A stretch of 64,000 bases of DNA from Leptolyngbya sp. BC1307. GTDB lineage: Bacteria > Cyanobacteriota > Cyanobacteriia > Phormidesmidales > Phormidesmidaceae. The stretch lies in the NCBI RefSeq assembly GCF_002286735.1, contig NZ_NRTA01000009.1, positions 1 to 64,000 on the forward strand. The letters run 5' to 3'. Made by a program: the position numbers and the translations under genes. The notes below the pieces were generated by a model. That model was not told where the DNA came from. It searched no databases and was given only the letters and a program-made list of their open reading frames with translations. Of this stretch, positions 47,068 to 57,915 are shown one piece after another (the first letter of the stretch is position 1; the number at the start of each line of letters is the position of its first letter).

Positions 47068-49596
47068 ATGACCCAGCTCGCGCCATCTGCTCAGTCTGCT
47101 ACTCCCACTGCTGACCCATCGGCTGATCAAAACCCAACTGAAACGGTCGTACTCGATGTAGAAGGCATGATGTGCGCTGGCTGCGTGAGCACGGTAGAAA
47201 AGAAACTGGCCCAGTGTGATGGCGTCGTCACCGCCACGGTAAATCTGGTGACCGAGGTGGCAGCAGTCGAATGTCGCTCAACTGCCGACCCGCAGGCGAT
47301 CGCCCAGACCCTCACCGCCGCTGGCTACCCTAGCCAAATTCGCCCAGCCCACGGACAGAGCGCCTTAGCGGCTGAAACCGATTGGCTTGTCCGCAAACAG
47401 CAAGCCCAAAAAGACCAGGTCAGACAGCTAGCGATCGCCTCACTGCTGCTAGTGCTTTCCGTAATTGGCCATCTACAGCATCTGGGTCAGCCTTCGGCAA
47501 CAAACGGCTGGCTCAATAGCTGGCAGCAGCTACCGGTACTCAGCACGCTTTGGTTTCATGGCACGCTGGCGACCTTGACGCTAATCTTTCCGGCTCGTGA
47601 GATTTTGCTCGACGGCCTCAAAGGCGTGCGCCGGGGCTCACCTAATATGAATACGCTTGTCAGCCTGGGGGCGGTGAGCGCTTACACAACCAGCCTGGTC
47701 GCCCTATTGTTTCCCCATTTGGGTTGGGAGTGCTTTTTTGATGAGCCGGTGATGCTGCTCAGCTTTATTTTGCTGGGGCGCACCTTAGAGCAGCGGGCCC
47801 GGTTTCAGGCGGCCAGTTCACTGCGATCGCTGATTGCCCTGCAGCCGACCCTGGCTAGACTGGTGCCGACTCCTGAGCTAACGGCTGATCCTGATGTATC
47901 TGATCGACAGATAGATCCCGCTGATAGTACAGCAGGTGTGCAAATTCCCGCTGCTCAGGTGCAGGTAGGCGAGTGGCTGCGGGTGCTGCCGGGTGAAAAA
48001 GTGCCGGTCGATGGCGTGATTGCAGTTGGCCAAACGACGGTAGATGAATCTATGCTGACCGGAGAATCGCTGCCGGTCGTCAAGCAGCCAGACGATGAGG
48101 TGGTCGCTGGCACGCTGAATCAGACGGGTGCGATTACGCTGCAGGTGTCGCGCACGGGCGAAAAAACTACCCTGGCGCAGATGATCCATCTAGTAGAGAC
48201 CGCTCAGACCCGAAAAGCGCCGATTCAAGGCTTCGCCGATGTGATTTCGGGCTACTTTACCTACGGCGTGCTCACCTGTGCGGCTCTGACTTTTGGCTTT
48301 TGGTACTTTGTCGGTCTACCCCTCTGGCCAGACGTGGCGCAGACGGCGATCGCTCACACCCATCACAGCGCCCTGTCTCAGATGAGCGGGGAAATGACCG
48401 GAGAGCCTCTGCTGACCGGTTCCTCACGGCTGTTGGTGAGTCTTAAGCTAGCGATCGCTGTCGTCGTCGTGGCCTGCCCCTGCGCTTTGGGTTTAGCCAC
48501 ACCCACGGCCATTTTGGTCGGTTCTGGCATAGGCGCGGAGCAGGGGCTACTCATTCGCGGCGGCGATATCTTAGAAGCCACCCGAGGCTTAGATACGCTG
48601 GTCTTTGATAAAACGGGCACGCTGACCACCGGCAAGCCGCAGCTCACCGACTGCCTTCCGCTGACGCCAAACGTCTCAGCCGATCAGCTTCTGCAAATCG
48701 CCGCTACTGTTGAGAGCGGCACCCGCCATCCTTTGGGCATTGCCATTCAGCAAGCCGCTACGCAAAAAAAACTGCGCCTATTGCCAGCCGCAGACTTCCA
48801 TACTCAAGCGGGCTTTGGCATCGCCGCTAATGTCATCACTCATCGCGAGACCGCTCAGTACTCTCTAGGCAATCTGGCCTGGATGGGGCAAAATGGCTGC
48901 GCCGTCGATAGCCAAACTCGCAGCACCGCTGACCAGCTTGCTCAGTCAGGTAAAACGGTCGTGTTTGTCGCTACCGGGCAGCAGGTAATCGGTCTGATGG
49001 GTGTGGCAGACGCGCTGCGACCAGAAACTGCTGAGACTATTCAGCGGCTACAGTCCCTGGGTTTAGATGTGAAAATTTTGAGTGGAGACAGTACGGCAGT
49101 CGCAAGGGCGATCGCCCAGCAGCTTGACCTAACTGATGACCAGGTACAGGCCGAAGTAACGCCCGAGGGCAAAGTGAAGGCGATCGCCCATCTGCAAGAA
49201 AGCGGTCACCGTGTCGGCTTTATCGGCGATGGCATCAACGATGCTCCAGCACTGGCCCAGGCAGACATCGGCATGGCCCTTAACTCAAGCACCGAAGTCG
49301 CAATGGAAACCGCTGACATTGTGCTCATGCGTGACGACCTCTCAGATGTACAGGCTGCGATTCAGCTCAGCCACGCCACCTTTAATAAGATCCGCCAAAA
49401 TTTATTCTGGGCCTTCGCCTATAACTCAGTGTGCATTCCGCTTGCCGCAGGTGCCTTCTTACCGGCCTTTGGTCTGTCTCTCAATCCTGGGTTTGCCGGT
49501 GGTCTGATGGCTTTAAGCTCGGTGACCGTTGTGCTCAATTCCCTGCTGCTAAGGGTTAGCGGCCTCAAGCGTTCAGCGGCCTCAGCTACCGGCTAA
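47068..49596 (+). CDS. Copper-translocating P-type ATPase
   Basis: [66 protein letters not shown]. Confidence 0.95.
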   Translation: MTQLAPSAQSATPTADPSADQNPTETVVLDVEGMMCAGCVSTVEKKLAQCDGVVTATVNLVTEVAAVECRSTADPQAIAQTLTAAGYPSQIRPAHGQSALAAETDWLVRKQQAQKDQVRQLAIASLLLVLSVIGHLQHLGQPSATNGWLNSWQQLPVLSTLWFHGTLATLTLIFPAREILLDGLKGVRRGSPNMNTLVSLGAVSAYTTSLVALLFPHLGWECFFDEPVMLLSFILLGRTLEQRARFQAASSLRSLIALQPTLARLVPTPELTADPDVSDRQIDPADSTAGVQIPAAQVQVGEWLRVLPGEKVPVDGVIAVGQTTVDESMLTGESLPVVKQPDDEVVAGTLNQTGAITLQVSRTGEKTTLAQMIHLVETAQTRKAPIQGFADVISGYFTYGVLTCAALTFGFWYFVGLPLWPDVAQTAIAHTHHSALSQMSGEMTGEPLLTGSSRLLVSLKLAIAVVVVACPCALGLATPTAILVGSGIGAEQGLLIRGGDILEATRGLDTLVFDKTGTLTTGKPQLTDCLPLTPNVSADQLLQIAATVESGTRHPLGIAIQQAATQKKLRLLPAADFHTQAGFGIAANVITHRETAQYSLGNLAWMGQNGCAVDSQTRSTADQLAQSGKTVVFVATGQQVIGLMGVADALRPETAETIQRLQSLGLDVKILSGDSTAVARAIAQQLDLTDDQVQAEVTPEGKVKAIAHLQESGHRVGFIGDGINDAPALAQADIGMALNSSTEVAMETADIVLMRDDLSDVQAAIQLSHATFNKIRQNLFWAFAYNSVCIPLAAGAFLPAFGLSLNPGFAGGLMALSSVTVVLNSLLLRVSGLKRSAASATG

Positions 49597-49625
49597 GACG
49601 CGCTACCCGCGAAGACCGCGATAGG

Positions 49626-50372
49626 CTAGCCCTGCTTTTTCCAGTCGGCACTGTGAGGAATGCAAATTAGATTTTCACCATAGCTCTGGATCAGCCCGCC
49701 CTGACGCAGCTTGCCCATCAGCCGGGTAACCGTCACCCGAGTCGAACCGATTGCGCTACCAATTTGAGCGTGAGTGAGTGGAAACGGCAGATAGTATCCT
49801 TGCTCGCAAGGTTCACCATGCTCGTCAATCAGCAGCGTCAAAAAGCCCAGAAGTCGGTCAATCGTCCGGCGCTGTCCGAGCGTACTCAGCCAGAGCAGCT
49901 TGCGCTGATGCTGACGACGAAAAGCATCGAGCACCTCTTTTTGAAAGTGCGGCCAGGTATCGAGGTCGTTCCAGTAGAGCCAGATCACTGTCGTCTGGTC
50001 AACATGCGCAAAGCTCTGCAAAGTAAAGGGCGGCTGCGCGACTACCTCAAACGGCTGGCCGGCCCCGACAAATCCCAAGAAAGCTTCTTCAGCCGCGACA
50101 GCAGGCAGGCGGGTCGCGCTGCTCTTGCGCTTGGGAGTGGCACTGACATGGGCATTGCCCAGCAGCCTAACCGAGCCTTTTTGAACCAGATAGAGCAGTC
50201 CGGGCCGGGCCGGAATCTTCTCGTCTTTATTAAAGGTGCGACAGCGGTAATGCTCAGCAGCCCAATCAGAGATGCGCTGCCACGCTAAAAACGGGCGGGC
50301 ACTGTCCGGTTGGGGAGGAGTAGACATGTTAGCTGCACTAGGATTGGGTTCAACTGTAGTAGATAGTGTCAT
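49626..50372 (-). CDS. Crp/Fnr family transcriptional regulator
   Basis: cNMP-binding-like N-terminus; LTHAQIGSAIGSTRVTVTRLMGKLRQGGLIQ HTH. Confidence 0.9.
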   Translation of the reverse strand: MTLSTTVEPNPSAANMSTPPQPDSARPFLAWQRISDWAAEHYRCRTFNKDEKIPARPGLLYLVQKGSVRLLGNAHVSATPKRKSSATRLPAVAAEEAFLGFVGAGQPFEVVAQPPFTLQSFAHVDQTTVIWLYWNDLDTWPHFQKEVLDAFRRQHQRKLLWLSTLGQRRTIDRLLGFLTLLIDEHGEPCEQGYYLPFPLTHAQIGSAIGSTRVTVTRLMGKLRQGGLIQSYGENLICIPHSADWKKQG

Positions 50373-50771
50373 CTAAATAAGAGTGAATAATGGCCTGACG
50401 AATGAGCACAGCGCAGACTTAGCAAAACCGATTCCCAGCTATCCGCGATCGCACGGACAAAGCAAGAGCGGTCTCTGTATCAGATAAAGCTGTCCGAGGG
50501 TGGTCGCGCGCAGCCATTTTCAGAAAGGGGCATTCAATGGCCGACATTCACACAGTCATTGCCGCAGTTGCTGCGTAACAGTACCTACAGTAGTCAGACA
50601 TAAGCGCGTGAATAATGTAAGTAGACTAATATATATTGCTGGGTTTTGTATGATGAATTTATCTTCTTTACAACTACTTCAGCATTTACCGAGATAGTCC
50701 GCCAATAAATATTCAAAATCGCCCGTAAAATTCAGGAAAACACGGCTTGTCAAAGTGCTTTAAGATCCTCT

Positions 50772-52007
50772 ATGGCAACTATGGTTCTATCACTTAAAGG
50801 AACCCTCCTATATTACTTAAGTAAAGTCTTGCCCGGCAGATGTGAAGTGGATGTATTCAGCTTCATTAATTTTTTACATCTTGATAGGAGCAGGTCTGAT
50901 TCTGTTCACAGGATAAACTCAGCTAGCTTTGGAGACCGGCAGCGCTGCTGGCAGCGAATCCCGCTGCAGAAAAAGCAGCACATGACGGCTGCTCTCTACA
51001 CCTCAGCCATTCCCCAGATGCTGGCAAAGTCCCCTCAGTTTGTAGAGCTGCCATCGCTTACAGAGGTTTCTAGGCAGATAGCTAATCAGCTCAATCAGCT
51101 TCAGTTAAAGACGTTAGATAGTGAGCTAGATCACAAGAATCACGACCTGTCTCTACTGCCGCAGTTGTGGTCAGAATTCGAGATAGAAACTCAGCGGCCA
51201 GGATGGGTGAGCTTTCGCCTTTCAGAAGTCGGAACCTCTCTATGGTTGCAGCAGCTTTTACAGCCAGAGCACTCCTCAATTTTTTTGAATTCGGCCTTCT
51301 CAAAGCTAGCTCAACCGCGCCCTAAATTATTAGATGGAGCTGATCTAGATCACACTCAGATCGATGACCAGCTGATGAATAGTTCTCTGAAGAAACCGAT
51401 CGCAAAAGACAGCTCAAAAAGTAGTTCAGTTCCTGTTTGCTTCCCCCGCAATTGCCTCGCTGCTGAGCCAGCAGCGAGCAATCCAGGTTCTGACTTGGCC
51501 GGTGCCGATTTATACGGGGGCAACGCTACCATTTGGCGGGTGCAGTATACTCATGCCCGCTGCTGCACATTGCTGCGTCTGTGGCAGGTAGTACAGCCCG
51601 ATCTCCGCATAGTCGGCAGCCCGTTAGTCGGCAGCCCGTTGAACCAAGCCTCAGTCCCGACTACCCTCCCCTGGCTTACTGCCGATCAGCAGCTGCGGTT
51701 TCATACCCTACAGGCTCAGCGACTGATCCAGACACTCATTGCCACTGCAGATGATTTGTTTTGGATTCCTTATCGATGGCCAGATCGGTCATATCTTTTG
51801 CTTCTAAAGTGTGCAGGTCAGCTGTGTCAGTCATTTGAGCAGTTTTACAGTGCTTGCCTGTGCGGATTTAGCCAGATCTCGGCACCATCCGTTTCATCAG
51901 AATCCCGCCTGTTTCAGGCCCGATTTGGTTTAGTAGCAGCCACTCAAAACCTGCTGGAAACCCTATTGCAGGGTCATTTAGCGGCAACAGCTCCAGATCT
52001 TCTATAG
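50772..52007 (+). CDS. DALR anticodon-binding-domain protein, ArgRS-like without catalytic core (start may be ATG 50982)
   Basis: WRVQYTHARCCTLLRLWQ matches the ArgRS DALR signature; PGWVSFRLSEVGTSLWLQQLL resembles ArgRS N-domain; no HIGH/KMSKS-like motif. Confidence 0.7.
   Translation: MATMVLSLKGTLLYYLSKVLPGRCEVDVFSFINFLHLDRSRSDSVHRINSASFGDRQRCWQRIPLQKKQHMTAALYTSAIPQMLAKSPQFVELPSLTEVSRQIANQLNQLQLKTLDSELDHKNHDLSLLPQLWSEFEIETQRPGWVSFRLSEVGTSLWLQQLLQPEHSSIFLNSAFSKLAQPRPKLLDGADLDHTQIDDQLMNSSLKKPIAKDSSKSSSVPVCFPRNCLAAEPAASNPGSDLAGADLYGGNATIWRVQYTHARCCTLLRLWQVVQPDLRIVGSPLVGSPLNQASVPTTLPWLTADQQLRFHTLQAQRLIQTLIATADDLFWIPYRWPDRSYLLLLKCAGQLCQSFEQFYSACLCGFSQISAPSVSSESRLFQARFGLVAATQNLLETLLQGHLAATAPDLL
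51611..51640. repeat. 15-bp tandem duplication (AGTCGGCAGCCCGTT x2)
   Basis: Read directly; encodes VGSPL-VGSPL. Confidence 0.95.
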
Positions 52008-52055
52008 CGCTCCACTCAGTTTTGACTGTGCCAGTACGGCTGATGTCCACTCAAG

Positions 52056-52084
52056 ATGACAAATTTCAACCTATCCCCTATATT
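52056..52084 (+). promoter_or_regulatory. Candidate sigma70-type promoter (ATGACA - 17 nt - TATATT)
   Basis: -35-like 52056-52061, -10-like 52079-52084. Confidence 0.55.
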
Positions 52085-52090
52085 GATGGA

Positions 52091-52168
52091 GTGTGAGGAG
52101 CGAACCAGTAAGGGCACCGAGACGAAACACGGCCAGTCGTCGGTGCCCTTTCTGATTTTAAATTTTTT
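52091..52168 (+). ncRNA. Candidate small RNA ending in an intrinsic terminator
   Basis: Promoter-like elements, short leader GTGTGAGGAGCGAACCAGT, 11-bp stem AAGGGCACCGA/TCGGTGCCCTT, downstream T-rich tract. Confidence 0.45.
52110..52167 (+). terminator. Rho-independent terminator
   Basis: Stem 52110-52120 / 52140-52150 followed by TCTGATTTTAAATTTTTT. Confidence 0.75.
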
Positions 52169-52234
52169 GCTTGGATCTTTTCCTGACTGGTTTTCTGACT
52201 GGGCCCTCGTCCCCTTCGCGATAGCCTGTTCGCT

Positions 52235-53155
52235 ATGAATGTAAGCGGACATCAGCGGCGAGTGAGCTACCGCCTGCTACTCATGCTCTTGTGGGTGGCC
52301 CTTCTGGTGTTTGCCGTCGAACTGACGGCCGGTTGGGTGAGCCATTCTCTATGCCTGCTGGCGGAGTCTTTGCATACGCTAGTCGATATTTTTAGTACGC
52401 TACTGGGTTTGGTGGCGGTAGCTTCCCCTCAGCGGACACTCGGTAAAGAGATTTGGGGCCACGGGCGGGGAGAGGCAGCGGGCGCTCTAATTTTGTCAGC
52501 TATATTAGGGTTTGCCGGGATTTCTCTGGTGATCATTGCGCTTGATCAGTTGGAAGCCGCTTTTCAGGCCGCGCCCGGTGCTTTTCAAATCGTCATGTCC
52601 CCCGCTCTCATCGGATTGATCTGGGGGATAGTCGGCCTAATGCTGGCGGCTGTGCTATTTGCGGCTTATCAGAGTAAACCCATCAATGGCTTGGCGCTAA
52701 AGCTCAATACCCAGCACATTTTAGCGGATACCTGGCTGACCCTGCTGCTGCTGGTCGGCCTGTTGGCTATCGGTCAGGGTTACCGTTGGCTAGATCCAGC
52801 ACTCTCTATTGTATTGGTTGTCTTTGCTGTGAGAAGTTTCTGGCAGATGTTGCAACGGCAGTTGCCAATGTTGCTTAAGCCGACGGCCATTGCCCCAGAA
52901 GCGATCGCCCAGATTGCCTGTCAGGTAGAAGGCGTCACCCGCTGCACCCGAATCTTGTCGCGCGGCATGGTGGGTCGTCAGGTTTGGATCGAGCTGCACC
53001 TGGCACTGCATCCAGAGTTTATGGTGATTGCCCATACGATCGGCGAGCGAGTAGAGAAGTCGCTGCGAGAGCAGTATGGCCCCGTACGCGCCCAAATTTG
53101 GCTAGATCAAAGCTGCTACAGCGGGCTGTCAGATTCATCTAGCCGTCAGACGTAG
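52235..53155 (+). CDS. Cation diffusion facilitator family transporter
   Basis: GWVSHSLCLLAESLHTLVDIFSTLLGLVAV; NTQHILADTWLTLLLLVGLLAI. Confidence 0.93.
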   Translation: MNVSGHQRRVSYRLLLMLLWVALLVFAVELTAGWVSHSLCLLAESLHTLVDIFSTLLGLVAVASPQRTLGKEIWGHGRGEAAGALILSAILGFAGISLVIIALDQLEAAFQAAPGAFQIVMSPALIGLIWGIVGLMLAAVLFAAYQSKPINGLALKLNTQHILADTWLTLLLLVGLLAIGQGYRWLDPALSIVLVVFAVRSFWQMLQRQLPMLLKPTAIAPEAIAQIACQVEGVTRCTRILSRGMVGRQVWIELHLALHPEFMVIAHTIGERVEKSLREQYGPVRAQIWLDQSCYSGLSDSSSRQT

Positions 53156-53206
53156 TCGTCAGAGTCATAGTCGTTGGAACCATAGCCGTCAGCCAAAAGC
53201 TAGATC

Positions 53207-53833
53207 CTAACCATCACTGCCTGAGCGATCCGCTGAACTCATCGGCCCTAAATAGCGAATCAGATACGGAGAAAAAACCTCGTAAATCAACGTCAGCGGC
53301 TTACCGTGATGCCAGAACAGATAGTGCCGCCCCCAAAATGGCCCCTTCTGGTCAAAAGCCCTTTCTAGCGCAGCCGAATGGCCAAAGTAAATGCCCTGAA
53401 TATCGCGGTAAAGCTCCGTACGCAGCTGAGCTAGGCTAGCCCATATCGGCAGCGATCGATTCTTTAAATACTCATCTACATGACTTGCTTCCCACCAAGA
53501 GGCGGCATAGGCCAGTCGCTGCCCTGAGGCCGTTCGCAGCCAAACCTGTCGCCGCAAATGAGGCCCAGGAACCTGCTCAATCTGGTCGGGAGCTTGGTCG
53601 CCCGTTTGGCTAACTGGCGACATGTCAATCACATCGACCTCAGTCGGCTCTCGGGTTAGCAGTTGTAGGTGCCGGGTTGGTGAACCATCTCCCAACATCA
53701 GTATTTGCCAGGCAGGAGAGAGCTGGTCATGAGGTAGACCCTGATTGACCACAGCTTTATCACCCTGCCAGAGAGGTTGTAGAGAATGCCAGGCGGCACG
53801 TTCGGAGCTGATTACAGGAGAAGCGAAAGCCAA
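53207..53833 (-). CDS. Chorismate lyase-like protein (DUF98-type)
   Basis: RRQVWLRTASGQRLAYAASWWEASHVDEYLKNRSLPIWASLAQLRTELYRDIQGIYFG. Confidence 0.8.
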   Translation of the reverse strand: MAFASPVISSERAAWHSLQPLWQGDKAVVNQGLPHDQLSPAWQILMLGDGSPTRHLQLLTREPTEVDVIDMSPVSQTGDQAPDQIEQVPGPHLRRQVWLRTASGQRLAYAASWWEASHVDEYLKNRSLPIWASLAQLRTELYRDIQGIYFGHSAALERAFDQKGPFWGRHYLFWHHGKPLTLIYEVFSPYLIRYLGPMSSADRSGSDG

Positions 53834-53929
53834 AGCGTTTACAAAAGTTTACGTCTTTAGCCCATCATAGCGAACGAGCGGCTGACTTAACAGCTGACAG
53901 CAGTTCGCCATAGCTCCAGTCAAAAAATA

Positions 53930-54011
53930 TGCGGATGGCGAGACTCGAACTCGCAAGGCGTAAGCCACACGCCCCTCAAGCGTGCGTGTCTACCAATTCC
54001 ACCACATCCGC
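53930..54011 (-). tRNA. tRNA-Leu (anticodon GAG)
   Basis: Minus-strand GCGGATGTGGTGGAATTGGTAGACACGCACGCTTGAGGGGCGTGTGGC...GTTCGAGTCTCGCCATCCGCA; 7-bp acceptor stem, anticodon arm CACGC-TTGAGGG-GCGTG, long variable arm; CCA not encoded. Confidence 0.96.
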
Positions 54012-54234
54012 AGACAGCATCTGATGCTGAACGTGGAGCCATCGGATAGCGATTGGCGGCGTCTGAGGAAGACGACCCCGCTTCAGCCAATGGCTACACA
54101 TCGATTTTTAACAATACGGCATAACGAGCTTTTTTAGCGACTTTCTTTCTGGCGCTGCGCCTACAAACGAGGGAACAGGTTCTGCATGATACGATCAGCT
54201 TCTTAACAACTCAGTGAAAAATGCTGGCTGCCAG

Positions 54235-55602
54235 ATGAGTTTTTCTAAAATTTTAATTGCCAATCGCGGTGAGATTGCCCTGAGAATTTTGCGCACCTGC
54301 GAAGAGATGGGGATTGCGACGGTGGCAGTGCACTCTACGGTAGATCGCCATGCGCTGCATGTGCAGCTTGCTGACGAAGCCGTTTGCATTGGTGAAGCCC
54401 CTAGCAGCAAGAGCTATCTTAATATTCCTAATATCATTGCCGCAGCGCTAACGCGGGGGGCAACAGCGATTCATCCAGGCTATGGCTTTTTGGCTGAAAA
54501 TGCCCGCTTTGCTGAAATCTGCGCTGACCACAATCTTACTTTTATTGGCCCTACCGCTGAGGCGATGCGCTCGATGGGCGATAAGTCTACCGCTAAGGCC
54601 ACTATGCAGCGCGTAAAGGTGCCAACTGTGCCTGGCAGTGAAGGTCTGCTCACCAGTACAGAAGAAGCGGCTAAGCTAGCAGCCGCCATTGGCTATCCAG
54701 TGATCATCAAGGCGACGGCAGGTGGGGGCGGGCGAGGTATGCGCCTGGTCCGAGATGATAGCGAGCTGAGCAAAATGTTTTCAGCCGCTCAGGGCGAGGC
54801 GGAAGCGGCCTTTGGCAACCCTGGCATCTATCTAGAGAAGTTTGTCGAAAATCCGCGCCATATTGAGTTTCAAATTTTGGCTGACAGCTATGGCAATGTT
54901 GTGCATTTAGGTGAGCGCGACTGCTCGATTCAGCGCCGTCATCAGAAGCTGCTAGAAGAGGCTCCGAGTGCGGTTTTAGATGCAGATTTGCGCAGTCGTA
55001 TGGGCGAAGCGGCAGTGCGAGCGGCTCAGTCAATTAACTATGTAGGCGCTGGCACAGTGGAGTTTTTGGTGGATCAGACCGGTAGCTTTTATTTCATGGA
55101 GATGAATACGCGCATTCAGGTAGAGCATCCGGTGACCGAGATGGTGACGGGCATCGATCTGATTGCCGAGCAAATTCGGGTGGCGCAGGGCGATCGCCTA
55201 CCCTTCACCCAAGCCGACATCGAACTACGCGGGCATGCCATAGAGTGCCGCATCAATGCTGAAGATCCGGAACACAACTTTCGGCCAAACCCAGGTCGCA
55301 TCAGCGGCTATCTGCCTCCCGGTGGGTTCGGCGTTCGCATGGACTCTCACGTCTACACAGATTACGAGATTCCGCCCTACTACGATTCGCTCATTGGCAA
55401 GCTGATCGTCTGGGGCCCCGACCGCGCGACCGCCATTAGCCGCATGAAGCGCGCCCTGCGTGAATGTGCAATTACTGGACTACCCACCACGATTGGGTTT
55501 CATCAGCAGGTACTAGAAAACCCTGACTTCTTAAAAGGAGAGGTGTACACCAATTTTGTCGCTACGATGATGGCGAAAACAACAGTGGCACAGGCGACTT
55601 AA
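54235..55602 (+). CDS. accC: Acetyl-CoA carboxylase biotin carboxylase subunit
   Basis: [52 protein letters not shown]. Confidence 0.97.
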   Translation: MSFSKILIANRGEIALRILRTCEEMGIATVAVHSTVDRHALHVQLADEAVCIGEAPSSKSYLNIPNIIAAALTRGATAIHPGYGFLAENARFAEICADHNLTFIGPTAEAMRSMGDKSTAKATMQRVKVPTVPGSEGLLTSTEEAAKLAAAIGYPVIIKATAGGGGRGMRLVRDDSELSKMFSAAQGEAEAAFGNPGIYLEKFVENPRHIEFQILADSYGNVVHLGERDCSIQRRHQKLLEEAPSAVLDADLRSRMGEAAVRAAQSINYVGAGTVEFLVDQTGSFYFMEMNTRIQVEHPVTEMVTGIDLIAEQIRVAQGDRLPFTQADIELRGHAIECRINAEDPEHNFRPNPGRISGYLPPGGFGVRMDSHVYTDYEIPPYYDSLIGKLIVWGPDRATAISRMKRALRECAITGLPTTIGFHQQVLENPDFLKGEVYTNFVATMMAKTTVAQAT

Positions 55603-55691
55603 GGGCCTGTGCCAGAACAGCTTGCCGAATCGCGGTGAGACTTGCCTGCCTGCCCTACGTAGTTTCTGTATACGTAGCTCCTCAGCTAGCC

Positions 55692-56054
55692 TCAGGCAGC
55701 TACGTCATCTTCTATAAAGGTGACCCGGTAAAGCTCGACAACAGCAGTCCCCTCTACCTTGTTAGCCAGACTGACCAAGCGGTTGAGTAAGTGGCGTGAA
55801 GCGATCACCCCAGTCAGGATCACCACGCAGCCGCGCTGACGCACTTTAAGCTGGGTGACTTCATCGCCGACAGACTGCTGAAAGCAGTGCATAACGCGCT
55901 TTGCCAGACCGTTGTAGTCATACTCGCCTTGAATTCCGATGCGCTCAGGTGGGCTCTCGCGAAAGCTACTGATAGAAAAGCCGGTTGTCACCGCCCCAAA
56001 TGTCTTATCAACTGCCGGAATTAACACTACTGAAGATTCGCCCAACACACCCAT
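55692..56054 (-). CDS. Conserved hypothetical protein, possibly BON-like
   Basis: VKVRQRGCVVILTGVIASRHLLNRLVSLANKVEGTAVVEL-type pattern. Confidence 0.6.
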   Translation of the reverse strand: MGVLGESSVVLIPAVDKTFGAVTTGFSISSFRESPPERIGIQGEYDYNGLAKRVMHCFQQSVGDEVTQLKVRQRGCVVILTGVIASRHLLNRLVSLANKVEGTAVVELYRVTFIEDDVAA

Positions 56055-56076
56055 GATTTCACCCTTCTAAGTCAAA

Positions 56077-56106
56077 CAGCAGTCACACAGTCAGCAGTCA
56101 CACAGT
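56077..56106. repeat. 15-bp tandem duplication (CAGCAGTCACACAGT x2)
   Basis: Read directly; intergenic. Confidence 0.95.
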
Positions 56107-56567
56107 CATCTCGCACGGCTCTGTAGCCCAAGCATCGAACGTAATCTCTGAAATCTACCCATTGGATCTAGCCCCAGGCAGATTTATTAAAGCTAACGCC
56201 GTATAAATTAGCACGTAACTAAGAACAGCTAGCTGCTAATCTCGCCGACAACTAACTTCCTATTCAAGACCGTCCCTAGCAATACGCAAAGTTTGAGTGA
56301 GTCTTTACAGACGGCCTTTCAAACCAGGCTAAATCCTTGATGTACCTACCTTTAATAATTGACAAAGATTGTATAAACAATACTGGGATATTTGCGTATA
56401 TTCTGATACTTCTCTTTGTCTGTTTCTCTAAAGTGCCGTATTTCCGCTAGGACTTGGTTTACTTTTGAATAAAGTTAGTCACTTCCCATGAAAATATAGT
56501 GAAGCTTGGCCAAATCATAGAGAGCGGTGGCCAGATTCTAAAATTGTCTACTGCTTTTATCTGGAGA

Positions 56568-57044
56568 CTACTTTTGCAGTAAAGCAACTGCGTAGGCGGC
56601 GATGCCTTCTTCGCGGCCCAGAGGGCCCAGCTTCTCGTGAGTAGTTGCCTTGATGCCGATCTGATCGGGCTCGATGGCTAAGGTTTTGGCTAGGCGATCG
56701 CACATGGTGCGAATATGCGGTTTGAGCTTTGGCTGCTCGGCAATAACGACGCTGTCAATATTACTGATGTGCCAGCCGCGATCGCGTACAAGCTGATGCA
56801 CCTGGGCTAGCAGCTGCTGGCTATCGGCACCGGCCCACTGCGGATCGTCCGGGGGAAAGTAAAGCCCGATATCGCCCAAGCTCAGCGCCCCCAGCAGCGC
56901 ATCCATAATCGCGTGCGTTAGCGCATCAGCATCGCTATGGCCTAGCAGACCCTGCGTATGGGGAATCTCTACTCCCCCTAAAATCAGCTTGCGACCCGTC
57001 GTCAGCCGGTGAATGTCATAGCCGTTGCCGATCCGAATGTTCAT
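56568..57044 (-). CDS. ispF: 2-C-methyl-D-erythritol 2,4-cyclodiphosphate synthase
   Basis: [50 protein letters not shown]. Confidence 0.98.
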   Translation of the reverse strand: MNIRIGNGYDIHRLTTGRKLILGGVEIPHTQGLLGHSDADALTHAIMDALLGALSLGDIGLYFPPDDPQWAGADSQQLLAQVHQLVRDRGWHISNIDSVVIAEQPKLKPHIRTMCDRLAKTLAIEPDQIGIKATTHEKLGPLGREEGIAAYAVALLQK

Positions 57045-57074
57045 AAGTTCCGAATGTTTATAAGTAGAGTGGCG

Positions 57075-57818
57075 CTATTGATCGGCGCGGTTCTCAGTTT
57101 TTGCAGAAGACTGCTGCCAGCGCTCAAACAGGTCGGGGCGACGTTGCCGGGTTCGCTCAATTTGCTGCTGCTGCCGCCACCTGGCGATCGCACCGTGATC
57201 GCCAGAGGTGAGCACCTCGGGTACCGGCCACTGGCGAAACTGGGCCGGGCGGGTGTACTGCGGATAATCTAACAAATCGGTTTCAAAGCTCTCGTACTTT
57301 AGCGAATCTGCCTTGCCCACCGTACCCGGCAGCAAACGAATCACCCCGTTGAGCAGCGCCAGAGCAGGAATCTCTCCACAGGTCAGGACAAAATCGCCCA
57401 GAGAGACTTCTTGCGTGACTAGATTGAGCACTCGCTCATCGACCCCTTCATAGTGGCCGCAAATAATCACCAGCTGGTCAAACTCGGTAGAGAGTTCTCT
57501 GAACAGCGGCTGATTCATCGTTTGCCCCTGCGGCGTCATCAAGATCACAGCTCGCCGTGGGCACTGTGGCAGCGACTCCACTGCCGCGAAGATGGGTTCC
57601 GGCTTCATCACCATACCGACGCCCCCACCGTAGGGAATATCGTCTACCTTATGGTGCTTATCGGTCGTAAAATCGCGCGGGTTAGTCACCTGTACCGCTG
57701 CGATTTGCCGCTTGAGTGCACGCCCTAAGAGCCCAGAACTCAGCGGCGAGGTAAAAAAGTCAGGAAACAAGCTGACAATATCAAATCGCAGCGGCGTAGG
57801 CAGAGCGTCCATGAGCAA
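57075..57818 (-). CDS. trmD: tRNA (guanine-N1)-methyltransferase
   Basis: FDIVSLFPDFFTSPLSSGLLGRAL; VDDIPYGGGVGMVMKPEPI; CGHYEGVDERV. Confidence 0.98.
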   Translation of the reverse strand: MLMDALPTPLRFDIVSLFPDFFTSPLSSGLLGRALKRQIAAVQVTNPRDFTTDKHHKVDDIPYGGGVGMVMKPEPIFAAVESLPQCPRRAVILMTPQGQTMNQPLFRELSTEFDQLVIICGHYEGVDERVLNLVTQEVSLGDFVLTCGEIPALALLNGVIRLLPGTVGKADSLKYESFETDLLDYPQYTRPAQFRQWPVPEVLTSGDHGAIARWRQQQQIERTRQRRPDLFERWQQSSAKTENRADQ

Positions 57819-57915
57819 TTTATCCGGGTGCGAAGCCCCTTAAACCCTCAGGATAATACCGCATGGGCTGAGCTAACGAAACCCGGTAAACGGCTCAATC
57901 TACCGTTAGCAGTGC

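Noticed and set aside
52085-52105. Minus-strand CTCCTCACAC as a possible Yfr1 gene
   Set aside because: No terminator hairpin follows on the minus strand and the first base of the core differs; the plus-strand reading fits better
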